The notes beneath the pieces are model-generated. The model was not told the origin of the DNA. It made no database searches and saw only the letters and a program-made list of their open reading frames with translations. The translations under genes were made by a program, and so were the position numbers. A stretch of DNA of 64,000 nt from Diphasiastrum complanatum. Lineage: Eukaryota; Streptophyta; Lycopodiopsida; Lycopodiales; Lycopodiaceae. The DNA is taken from contig CM055107.1 in assembly GCA_029204225.1 (NCBI GenBank), positions 11,853,068 through 11,917,067 of the forward strand, read 5' to 3'. This document shows positions 1-11,900 of this stretch, in pieces (positions within the stretch are counted from its first letter, which is position 1; each line of letters begins with the position of its first letter).

Positions 1-883
1 TGCAGTACCAGCGCGACCCTCTTGCCTCAGATTCTGTAATGAGAATTTGTACCTTTTAACATATTTAACTGCTGCCTTTAGGCAACTGCCCGAACAGCGC
101 ACTATGAAGGCGCATATCTACTGCGTGGGGGTGGCCTCATCTGCACCTCGAAATCTGTGCAGAGGGGGACCTTGCATCATGGCAGGTGCTGGTATAAGCC
201 AGTGGCTTGAAGTAAGGTGAAGGGAGGGAGGAGTTAATACCTCCCCCAAGAACTAAACAATTGTGATGTGACAGGGAGGGGAGAAGCGCGCCTCCCCACG
301 ACCCTGTCCATCCCTCCTTTCTTTGAGCCAAAGAAACTAAACATAAGCTTTTTAAACAAAATAATATAAAGCCATATGCTAAGTTTCAAAGCTTATGCCT
401 TATTAATTTAAAGCTTTAAGCTTACAAAGAAACTAGTTGAGGTTGAATCTTGGAGGCATGTCCTTGTTAGGTTGTACTATCTCCTTCCTTCCTCTCTGTA
501 CCAACAGATCTCCAAAGGAGTGGAGAGAGCTTTGGTACGTAGGAGTTGGAGAGGGGAGAAAGGGCCAAAGTTAATTTTCATAAATCTTTGGGGTCCATGA
601 GCCATGTGGCACCTATGAGTGGCCCCACATGGCTAGAAAGGCCTAGAAGGGACACATGGAGCCTTTCTTGGGCCCCACCTGTCCTTTTTGCATTAGGGTG
701 GAGAGGAGCTTTGGGGAGGAGGTACGTTCACTTCCTTTCCCTCATTCTCCCAAGTTGTAGTGTTTTGTTGCTCTCAAGTTGGTTATTTCTTGAGGCCTTG
801 TGCTCTAGCTTTTTCCTTTTTGCAATTTTTATACCGTAGCTCTCTGCTTTCCTTCCAGTTTTTGGCCAATTACTCCTTTATCC
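1..883. other. Unassigned sequence upstream of gypsy gag
   Basis: No coding region is recognisable. The stretch should hold the leader and possibly LTR of the gypsy element whose gag starts at 884, but no tRNA-Met-type primer-binding site was found. Two similar segments, about 518-545 and 695-730, share the motifs gagagctttgg and ggtacgt, so a local duplication is possible. Confidence 0.4.
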
Positions 884-1582
884 ATGGACACCCCTATGGA
901 TGAGACTAGAGCTCCAAGTCCCGTCGGGACTGATATGGAGAACATAACGCGTGCCATTAATTTGTTACAGCAACAAATTGTGGACATGTGTTCAAAGCAT
1001 GAACGGGCGGAGGCTGAGATTCAAGCTATGTTCCAGTCTCGACAAGCTCTCCTTAACCTGATGTTTACTCCGGAATTTTTTACCGGAGAGAAGAAGGATA
1101 GACACCAAGATGTGGTGTTAGCCTGGTCAGATCGATGGACGTCGCATTTTTCCATGCACGATCTTCCAGATAGCTCACAAATTTCGACAGCTATCGTGTT
1201 TTTACGCGGTAAGGCGTATTCATGGTGGCAAGATCTTAAAGACCAAGCTACAGTCCCATCTACTTGGGATGACTTCCAGGTAACCTTTAACGTTGCCTTT
1301 ATGCCTGTCCTGGACAATTTTGAATACTATCGTCGATTTGCCACGTTGCAAATGGGGACGAAGCCCTTGGACGTCTACTTGCAAGACTTTCAAGAGACTG
1401 CTTCACAGTTTTTTAATCGCATAGACAGGGTACTCCTTAAGTTGCATTTCATTTTGAAATTGCCCAAAAAATATCAGTTAGAGGTAGCCACAGTCCCTAA
1501 AGAATCCATGCGTTTTGCTCGAATTTTCGATGATACGCAGTGTAACCCGCAAAGAACAGCCAAAGCCCGAAGCCAAAGATAA
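884..1582 (+). pseudogene. Ty3/gypsy gag fragment
   Basis: A 232-residue ORF opening with ATG matches the plant gypsy gag domain (Retrotrans_gag). It has an N-terminal coiled segment with QQQIVD, then the block FTGEKKDRHQDVVLAWSDRW, the core WWQDLKDQ and the block LDVYLQDFQE. It stops just before the expected CCHC zinc knuckle, and no protease, RT or integrase follows, so this is a truncated copy. The same family recurs in inverted orientation at 9102-7790 with matching blocks (VLSWIDRWNSHFSMHD against VLAWSDRWTSHFSMHD). Gag would build the virus-like particle of the element. Family assignment is firm; activity is excluded by truncation. Confidence 0.85.
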
Positions 1583-2843
1583 ATCCTCTGCGGGCCCTTC
1601 TTTCAAAAAGGGCAAGGGGCGTTAGTTAGTGATGTGTATATATCCATCAACTTATCAGTTGCTTGGTTAGCTGAATCAACTAATTCATCACGATCAATCA
1701 GTTGTCAAGAGCGCAATTGTATTGTTCTTTTTCTCTGTTATCATAGAGTATTGTCTCAAAAAGAATGCCTTTATATTTGCATTCAGATTGTATTTTCTAC
1801 ACGAGTAATCTATCAATGTTCCAGCATTCTAGGTTGTGCATGTTGAATGCTTATTTCATTTTATTGTCAGATAGATTAAACATGTTCATAGATGTCTACT
1901 ATTTGCTGCATATAGTTGTGTGTTTAGTACTTGTGATATTCTGTTATTAACCGATATGAATTGTGAATGAGAGTAAGAGACTATTTGTTGCATAAGCGTG
2001 AGATTATAGATCTATAGTTTGTGAACATTGAACTCGTAAGAAGCACGATAAGTGGATCTTATCTGAGTTAACCGAAATGACAAGTCGGAGTTGTAATGCT
2101 GAATGTTTAGAATTAGTTTATTGATTTCTGCTTGCCATGTTCCACTCATTGTGGAAATGCTAATAAATCGATATCTGTTTTGAGTAATAATGTTTTCGGT
2201 CTTAGACGATTATTCTAGCCACTAGTTTATGGAAATGATTTGGTAGACATAATGTTGCTAGAGATTTTGATGAAAGCCTAAGCTAGAAAATTAAAAAGCC
2301 ATAATCTATTTAAACCTGTTTGACACCACATACAATCTGCTTTCATAGACTAAATATCGTTCTATTAGTGTAAAATGATATGATATCAAGGAAGTAATGC
2401 AATCTATCCCTATATTATGTTGCTATTTCACGGTAGATGATAGCAAAGATGAAAAAGCTACCTCAAAGCAATAAACTTATGGTAGTTGCTAAAAATTTGC
2501 CAGGGTATGCTTTTGCTCAATGCCACCACCTTACCAGAATATCTCGGAAGTACAATATGTTTCCTTAAAAGTCTCCCTTCAGTAGCTCCAGTGTTCAGAG
2601 TTATAAAAGTTTGTAACAAAACTGAGAAATAGATTAACACAACGGCAAAGAACAATCAAATTGCAAAAATGTAGAACCCTGTTTGAACTACATATTCACA
2701 GTGTTCTATGTGAAATTTATGTACATATTTCGAGACGTATCAGCTATTGGCATGTTACAGTAAAAATTTGCCTGGATGCATCACAGAAGTTGATAAAGAT
2801 TTGCTCCTCAAGTGACTTAGTCGTTGTGTAATCCTTTATTTTC
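1583..2843. other. AT-rich spacer downstream of the FLO7-like gene
   Basis: I see no gene. On the minus strand this should contain the 3' UTR and polyadenylation region of the gene ending at 2844. An AATAAA lies only 4 nt after the stop (plus-strand tttatt at 2835-2840), probably too close to be the main signal. The gypsy gag at 884-1582 ends just to the left. Confidence 0.4.
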
Positions 2844-2936
2844 TCATTGAACGCCAGTTTGATCAGAGAATGTGCTTGCAAAGATTTTGTCAGCATTTCC
2901 AACTTCAAAGCCATCCCTTCTGTGCCACTCACGGAC
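2844..2936 (-). CDS. FLO7: FLO7-like terminal exon 7
   Basis: 31 codons with the TGA stop at 2844-2846. Acceptor CTGTAACAG. Encodes the conserved C-terminus EWHRRDGFEVGNADKIF. It lies 9.66 kb from exon 6, with two gypsy remnants and a hAT fragment between. Its frame is not the long frame through this stretch, so a simple ORF search misses it. Confidence 0.9.
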   Translation of the reverse strand, partial: VREWHRRDGFEVGNADKIFASTFSDQTGVQ

Positions 2937-5900
2937 CTGTTACAGAAACATCTTTGATATGTAAACAAAGGAGAATAACAGTAACCAGCCAAAAAATCCT
3001 TACTATTTTTTATGCTCAAGCATGGAGCCATGATGCAGAAGGCCCAATAAATACTTTAATATAGCCTAGTTTAAGCTAGAAACTATAACCCAATTTAGAG
3101 GCAAATTCATGGGCTACAAGCATAGTAGCACATCCATGAATAGCAACAGAGAGAGATTTCATGTGTCAATTTGCATGAGCCTGTTACGAGACTTGAGAGG
3201 AAGTGTCAGAGGAAGATAAATACAGACAAATACTAAAGAGGGTTGCCTCTCTCTCTTCTGCCATCATTGATGGGCGTCCTTTGAAAAGTCTCTTGGATCC
3301 TTCTTGATTGATTTGAAGGTTTCCATTATGCTGTGAATCAAATTTTAGAGTTTTATAAATTTGCAGAAGCACAAAACCTTCTTCACTTATTTCTGCAGTC
3401 ACTTTGTGATAAATACATAGATATATGCTGTAATTTATCACCAGTTTATAATGGAAAACCTTGCGATAATTTTCTTGCATCACTGTCCTGCTGTTCTTGT
3501 TTTTTTGAGATTAGCAAAAAATACATTTATATTTTGAGGCAATATTGTCTTTATTTAATTAAGAATTTCTAGCACTTTCCTCGCTTTCAATCATTTTGCA
3601 ACATCTTCCATTCGGACAGGATGTAATGCTATCCCGGAAGACTCAGGAGAGGCAGATTCTACGGTATACCTAATCCATAGGAGAGAATTGTGTTCATGAT
3701 AAATTACCCCGGATGAATAAACAAGATAGTAGAGTCTTGGTAATGACTGGCCATCTTACCAAATCGACTATGTTTGTTTGGGTAAAGACCAAGTAATTAG
3801 TAGAGTGTCTGTTTAGGCTTCACGGATTACCAAAGTGACACTATAAACATTCGCGTTTTGAAGTTCACTAATCAATTTTGGTTGGCCGTATTTGCTAAAC
3901 TAGAGATGACTCTGAACTTAAAGTTCTTCTAATCATTGGTAGTTACCTTCTTTTATTGAGTATAGGACAAGAATCGGATGAATTATGATTGACGAATCAT
4001 AGTTCAGATTCTAGTTATACTTGATCATTTAAAAGAAGGATTACTCCCTAGATATAGAGGACCGTTTAAGATCTTGAAAAAGATCGAATCCTTAGCTTAC
4101 CAATTGGAACTCCCGGAAGGATCGCAAGTGCATCTCGTATTTCACGCAAGCCGTCTCTAGAAGAGTCTACGTGAAGGAGAGCATCTTGGATCTGGAAATC
4201 GATTGGACCTGTTAGATGAATCATTAGGTGTGTCTCGACTTGAACCCGGAAAGATCTTGGATACAAGAACTAAACGATTATGAAATCGTATAGTTATCGA
4301 GAATCTGGTTCATTGGGAGGGATGTACGAACGATGATGATTCCTGGTAACATGAAGGAAGCTTAAGGAGGAACTTTCCCAGTTTTAAGTTCTGAGAACAG
4401 AACTTGAATAAGGGGGGAAGAATGTCATGCCCATGACTGGTCTCGGGCAGCGTGTCCACACTAGGGACCGGTAGACCAACAACCCGTAAGTTAATTGTGA
4501 CTATAAGGGAATTGGGGCCCTTATGTGTACCTGGTCATAATTAATGGTTGTAGGCCTAAAACACTTGGTGGACTTGTATGGGTCTATCAGTGAGTCATTG
4601 GGGAACTGGATGATGTGGCCCAAATAGGCTGCAGAGGTGTCCAGTGAGGTGTCACAGTGCACTACTAGTGGTGCATGGGCCTTGGAGGGTATAAGTATAC
4701 CTATTGGGCTCTCACTAGTGTATGTTTAATTGCATGACCGGTGGCAGGATGCTGCTGGTGTGATGCCTCATTCCTCTCTGAGCGATTGATCCATAGCTTG
4801 GGGGCTAGATCCGTTCGATCTAGGTTTGGTTGGGTTGGTTTGTCCACCATCAGGTTCCCTTGTGTTGCTTGTGATTGGCATGCTTAGAATAGGATCTTTG
4901 GATTGAGGACTTTATATCATAGTGTATTGAAGGGACTCGCGGACCCAGGGCTGAGGATCAACACGCCAGATCACTGACAGCCGTCAGATCGGTGAAGAGG
5001 TGAATCCACGATGGGAATCGCGAGCAAGATGGGCCATCGGATCCAGAAGGGCCATTGGATGGCATGAAAATGGGTCTTGAAGAGGGCTGAGGGACTTGAC
5101 GTGCATTTTGGCCTTCAATGTCATTAAAAATCTTCAATGTGAAATCCATTGAAGGGACCCGACATTTAAGTTGGAATTTCTTCATCAAATAAACTTCAAA
5201 GCGAAGTTGCAGTTCATTTTGCAAGGCAAAAATGGTTTTGGGGCTATCTTTAGCTAGAAGACACTTTTTTTGGCCATCCTTGGGCCAAAATGACCCCTGA
5301 AACTGGCTGCTCAGAGCCAACAGACAGGGCGACGTCATAGAGCAGGGAGAAACGCGTTTCGGGGTGTTTTCATCACCATTCTATCGAGCGGAGTGCAAGT
5401 GACCTAGTGATGGGCTACATTCGCCATTTGGGTACCGTAGGGCCAAATTTGGGGCGATTTTTGGCTTGTGAAACCTGCTACAGGGCAGTACAGTGAGGCA
5501 TTATTGCTTCGAAATTATTATTGCTTACTTCTGATAGGGTAACAGGGTATTTGGAAGCGGTAAATGCAGTATGGGGGTGAATGGTAGCGGAATTGTGTGA
5601 AGAAAGCTAGTTTTGGCGACAAAAGTGCAGTTTGGCGGCGTGACTACTCATCATTGGCGACAATTTTAAGAGGGCAAGCAATCACAGGTGAGAGGACGTC
5701 AGGTGGCGTTTTGGGGGAACGCTCTCACAGGCATAATCGGCGATGGTATTGTTGAGTCAGGTGATAGCTGCATTGACACACGCAAGCTATGGATCGTGGG
5801 TGAGTTATTCATCACGATAGTGGATCTAGTTTGCATTTGCTTTGGCTTGGACGCTATGATGGATGTGTTGGGGAGATAGGCTCCTTGGTGAGAGGCCTAT

Positions 5901-8900
5901 GTACTAGTCAAATCAGAGTTGGCAACATCAAGCATGGGAAGTTGAGCCTACATGGGATGTAGGACAGGCAGATCATCATCAATATGTCTGGGAGATAGAC
6001 GAGCTACTCAGATATAGCCTATGGTGAGGTTTTGCGTACATTCATTCATTGAGTCCTTGGTAGACTCTTGTGCTTGGAGCATGGGGAATGGATGTGGATC
6101 AGCTTTCAGGTTCTATTGGATAGATGTATATGCTTGGAGGTGAGGCATCTTGGTTACAGGTGCGGGCCATGGTTGGAGACCTGATTTGGTGACCAGTGAT
6201 GTAGCAGCGGATCTACAGGTGGCACAGGTGTTGGTACGACAAGATACCACTTATGGGCAAGCCTTGGTCATGTATTTGACACTTTATCATTTGTGTTGGT
6301 TTGCATGAGTGTGTGTGGGCTTGCATGTTACCTTGTCACGGAAGTCTAGATCTGAGTCAGAGTTGTATGTGGTTGTGCATTTGCTACGTTTGAAACAAAA
6401 TAGTCATTTTATGCTCGTTGACTTGTCATTGTCTACTAGTTGTCTATCTGGTGAGGGTACAATCTTATGGTGGCAGTAAGATTTCCTCAGGTTGAGCCTC
6501 AGCCGCTCATTTATGTCAGCTTTACAGGTTCATGCTTGTAATTGCCTAATAGGATGCCAACCTACCTAGATGGAGGATGTAAGTCTCATGGTGGCAGTGA
6601 GATTTCCTCAGTTTGAGCCATGTCGCTCATGTGGTCCACAAGTCGGATTGGGGACGAGTCAGTTGGTCGAGAGTGTGGTAGACTCTCTGTATGAGCATTG
6701 TGTTTGCATGATACTTTGTGAGTCAAACCTGGTGGTTTGTTGGTGTGCTTGAATGTGAGTCAAGTACAGAGCAGCAGGACATGCATAATATCTTTTGGAC
6801 ACTCCAGACGTTACTACAAATAATTGTTTTTCACTCTTATCTACATAGCATATCTCTACAGATATCTCCTGATTTGTACACAACACTTTCATAACCGAGA
6901 ATCCTGTAACTTGGTTATCCTCTAAGAGAGAATATTTCTCAAAGAGTGCTATTTCACATCCAAAATCTCAACCAGAGATTCACTCAAAAGAATATATTGT
7001 TAGCATGAACTTCCGTCCTTGCATCAACCCACGGATCTCAGTCCATACTAAGATAAAGTTGATTGCTTCCAGTAAGGAACACTTTTCAACAAACTCCCAT
7101 CTTGCAATAGAATTCCAAGTTCTGATGCAAATCAATCGAACTTGTTATCAGCCACTTTTCTACCGCAAGAGTACTTTCTAAATTTCCCCCCTTTAAATCT
7201 TCAAACCAGATATTTACTATAATCCATAAAAGATTTCTGTAATATCTAAATATCCTATCATTTCCGATTATAAAAACAGGTCCATCATCGATATAACATA
7301 TTCCTCCTGGAATCATTGACCGATGTTCCTCCTTGATAATTTTTCTGTTCTTCTTACTTCTCCCCCTTATTAAGAGGAAACAACACGAGTTTCCAAGGGG
7401 CGCATATCATTCGAGATTTGCTCAGGAGAAGAGTCAAAGAAGAGATCCGAGAAAATCTTGAAAGCCAAAAGAAGTGTTGCATCATTGTAAGTAAATACCC
7501 ATGACGCAACAAAAGATCTTCTTTAGTACCAAGCTTGAGAATTGACCCGTAAATCAGAAAAGGATTACTTGAAGATTCAAGTAGAGAAAACAAATTTAGA
7601 AAACGGTTTCATTAACCATTTCTGTGACATCGTCTATGCTCAACGGGTAATCAGAATTACCTTCTAAGGAATCACAAATTTTCGGGTTAATAAATGTGTT
7701 AAGAAATTCACTAATATATTATGTATATCAGATTAACTCTGATTTCTAACTCAATCAACAATATCCATACATTTAACTATTTCCAAAGCAGAAAGCATAT
7801 ATGAAGAAGAAATATCTACATCATAGAACCACTCCTTACCAAGTATTACATCTACCTTATCTAGATTCATAATATGAAAGTCTAATTTATCCTTATAAGC
7901 TTGTATTTGAATCAGCAGATGTGGGACTATCCGGCCCCTTGGCTTTCCGCTCCTGTTGCCAGCTTCACTGTATAACGATGGTCACTTTGCTTTGTTTCCA
8001 CCTTTAGCTTCTGCAACAGATTAGAGTTAATAAAATTATGTGTGGATTCATCATCAAATAAAATTGTTACGGCTTGGCCACCAACAACCCCCTTCATCCG
8101 AATGAGGTCGTGAGGACCAAAAACAGCCGTATTAAAACAGCAATGCTCACACACAGAATTACCAGCAAAGGAAAGATCAATACAAGATATGCTAGAGTTA
8201 CCTGGCGTCTTAAAAGATGCCCCTTTAGCCTTCCTTTTCTTTGGACATTCCTTCGTGACATGACCTGGTTCCATGCAATTAAAGCATAGATTGTCGCTTT
8301 TGGCTTTCATAAAGGTTTCCTAATCCTTTGCCTTATCCTTCCCTTTCTTTGGAAAAGAAGGCTTCTTACCCTTTACATCGGGTAAGACACCAGACTCAGG
8401 CTTGGCCACTATATGAGTATCATCATAAATCCTGGCAAAGCAAACCGCATCATCGAGGGTAAGAGGCTGGTTCCTCCTAACCTCTAGCTGGTAGTCTCTT
8501 GGTAACCCAAGAATAAAATGCAATTTTACCAGAAAGAGGGTCTATCCTAGTTGCAAAACGAGAATAAACCTCTTGAAACTCTTGTAAGTACTGATCTAGG
8601 GGCCGGTTCCCCATATGTATCCTCGCATACTGACGATAAAACTCAAAGTGATCTAAGATGGGAAGGAAGGCCGCCTTAAAGGCCTTACAAAAATCTTCCC
8701 AATTTTTAGGTGCTTCAGGCTTACCCCTTAAATCTTGCCACCAAGTAAAAGCTTTACCTCACAAGTACATGACGGCTAAGTTGATCTTGTTGTCGTCGGA
8801 TGAATCATGCATGGAGAAATGAGAGTTCCACCGATCAATCCATGACAAGACCACTTCAGGGGTTCTATCCTTCTTTTCCCCAGCGAAAATCTCAGGGGCG

Positions 8901-11900
8901 AACAGTGTTTGATGCAGTAGTTGCCTTAACTACGTCAATTCCTTCAGCTCTTGCTGATCTCGAGAGTGCTTGGGTCGCAAATCAACAATCTGTTGTTGTA
9001 GATTGTTGATTGCAAGCAACAACGTTTCAAAATCTAAGGTAGAAGTAGATGTTGTAGCCTCATGAGTAGGAGACATAGGCTGTATGGTAGGATTAGGATC
9101 CATTGTTCAAGAACAAGAGAGGTGAATTAAGAAAGGAGATGAGAGTTGGAAGAGGACACAAATCAACTCAAGGAAGGCAAATACAAACTCAAGCTTGCTG
9201 GCTCCTTAACTATCCAAATGGTATTGTCCATGGCCGCCACAAGGATAAGAAGACAGTTAAGAAAGAGATGTACCACCACCTCCACTCTCTCTTCTCATGA
9301 AACATGCATACCTCCCTTTACATGCTTAATACAATCCTGCCATTTGGCAAAATCTTGCCACCTAGGACTGTCCAGAACCTATGACAGGTCAGATTGGTGA
9401 CCTGGGCCACCTGCCAGAGTTACCTTGCCAGTTGGTGCCCAAGAAACACCCCCCCCTCGCTGGTTCGCTACCCTCTCCACAGGCTGCCGCAGGCAGCAGT
9501 GGGCCGGGACCCGATTTCCGCCACAGATTCCTGTGGAATCACTGTCCACCGCTGCTATTCCTTGCGGGGCCTCTGTCCGCCGCCTGCTGCCACCTGTCCG
9601 CTACAGGACAGTGCCATGTGGCAACGCGGGGAGGGGTAAAATCCGTTTCGTTTTTTTTTTAAACCTTAAAAGAAAAAAAAGAGGTGTAGAAAAAGAACAA
9701 AATATTAGTGAAACCCTTTTCCAAGGTTCACTGAAATATTTCTAATAAAAATCGAAACTTACAAGACATCCCTTTTGGATCAATCATACCCGCTTTCGGC
9801 ATACAGTGGCTCTGATACCAAATGTTACACTCTTGCATGCCTAAAGGTGCGGGTTAACCGCAAGAGACTGAACGACACACGTTCCACCCCGCCTTAGGAC
9901 CCAATCCAGGTCCGCCCTCCGTGCCCTAGCCTGTGACCGATAACAAGCAAGATCCGACCTCCATCCCTACAGTGTCCCATACCACTGCCAAGGCTCTCAG
10001 CCATCACTCGCCTCAAGCTAGCACTCATCCTGGCTATGCACACCGCTCTCCATACCTCCTCCTAGGTAGATAGAATGGGATGGCAAATGAGATCTCCTTC
10101 CCTTGTAAACCTTCAAGGTGGGAGACTCCAAGTCATGCGCACATCCTAGATTACGACACGTGGCAACCATGCAGGTTCACGAGTCATTGGTCAAGTCAAC
10201 AGGCCCAATCGTCGTTCAGTCTCAAGTTAGGTTTGGGACCCAAGGGAGATGGGTCCCTAATAGTTCCTCCATAGCACCATCTATAGATCGTGCACCATTG
10301 AGGGGTAGAGCCCTTGGCTGAGGGAAGGCTAGAGGCAGGGACTATTATATGGCCTCTTGGACGCAATCAAACAAGGAATTGGCTGAGATTGTTGTCAGGA
10401 GGTGTCTTTACACATGTGACCTCCCATTTCACCTTGCTGCAACCCCCTTGGATGCTCGTTCAAAACTTGGATGTCACTCTCTTGAATTTGTGAGCAGGTG
10501 GGCGATGATCTTGATCCTTCTGGCTGAATCCTTCGCTTTACGACCATTCCAAGTTCCCCCTCTAGCTCTCCCACCAATGAGAGAGGAAAAGAAAGACGGG
10601 GGAAGGGGCAACAAGTGCGTAGTATATATATCAGTCCCATAAGTTTTAACACAGGCATCTCCTAGCCTTAGATATATACCTGCTGACTAGAATCCTATCG
10701 TGTTCGATGGATGGAGAGAAGGTTAGCATCTCCCTCGATAAGGACAAGAAAAGCCTACGGGCTTTCATTTCACTGAGGTTAAGGCACTCTGCCCTTCATG
10801 GGGTAGATCTATAACCCAATTTTTTTTATTAGTGTTGTCCATCACAATGGACAACACATGTATAAAAGAAAATCAAGTGTAGTCCTTTCAAACATACATG
10901 CAAAAGTCTAAGTGCACTCAAATTTCAAGTGTTCATGACCACCATGGGTTTGGTAACCGGGTTAGGCATGGCGTGATACAAGAGCCAGGAAATGCATAAT
11001 TATTTAGTCCCATAACATGCTTCTAGAATGTCCCTCGTCCATACATATACCCAAAGTTCGACATTGTCTCCCACGACTATACTTGAACAGGATCTGTTCT
11101 ATAGGTCGTGCATCTGATCTGTGCCTTTGTACATAGACAATCTCCACAACTGCATGGAGAGAGAAGATGTGAGCCATTTCTAGGATCAATTCGGAGTGGG
11201 AGGGTGGTGGGAAAAGTAAGCTCTTTCAAGTTTTAAGTTTCAAGTTTCAACTTTATTATTTAATTTTTGAAGTTTGATGAGTTTAATTGCAATTTGCCAC
11301 AATCATCGATTGTCAATGTTGAACTTAAATGGCCATTTGCTGCTTGGAAACCAGGTATGGGTGTACCATCATATCCGATGGCTGGACTGATGTTAAGGAA
11401 GAGGCACATTCTGAATATCTTGGTGTCTTCTTGCATGGGCACAATGTTTTGGAGAGCCATCGACACCTCCGAGGCAGGCACATTGGCCACTGGCGAGTAT
11501 ATGTTTTGCCATATCATTCTTTGCGGTAGAATTCTTAGGGAACAAGAACATAACAAGCTTTGGTATCATGAAGGAATATAATGGAGATGGAAGTAGCACG
11601 ACAAATCAACAAAATCACAATACACTAGTGGAATTGAAGCCCACCTACAATGGAAGATGACTTTATTGATTGAAGAGCATGTACAAAACAAAAGTGCAAT
11701 ATCTCAATTATAAACATCTCTCGGCATGCTGGATTGTCTCACAACAATAGGAGTTTCTTCATCACAAGCAACTAACTTGTGGAAAAAGTGGAGTATTTAT
11801 AGGCTTCCCAAACCACCTGTCCGCATGATCTAAGGCAGTGCTAGATCACCAACCTCACAAGTTCCTCAATATATTTTTTGGAGTGGATCATGTGTTTTTC

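Noticed and set aside
9381-9745. Overlapping plus-strand proline/cysteine-rich ORFs
   Set aside because: Several frames open together in a GC-rich leader, a sign of composition rather than coding.
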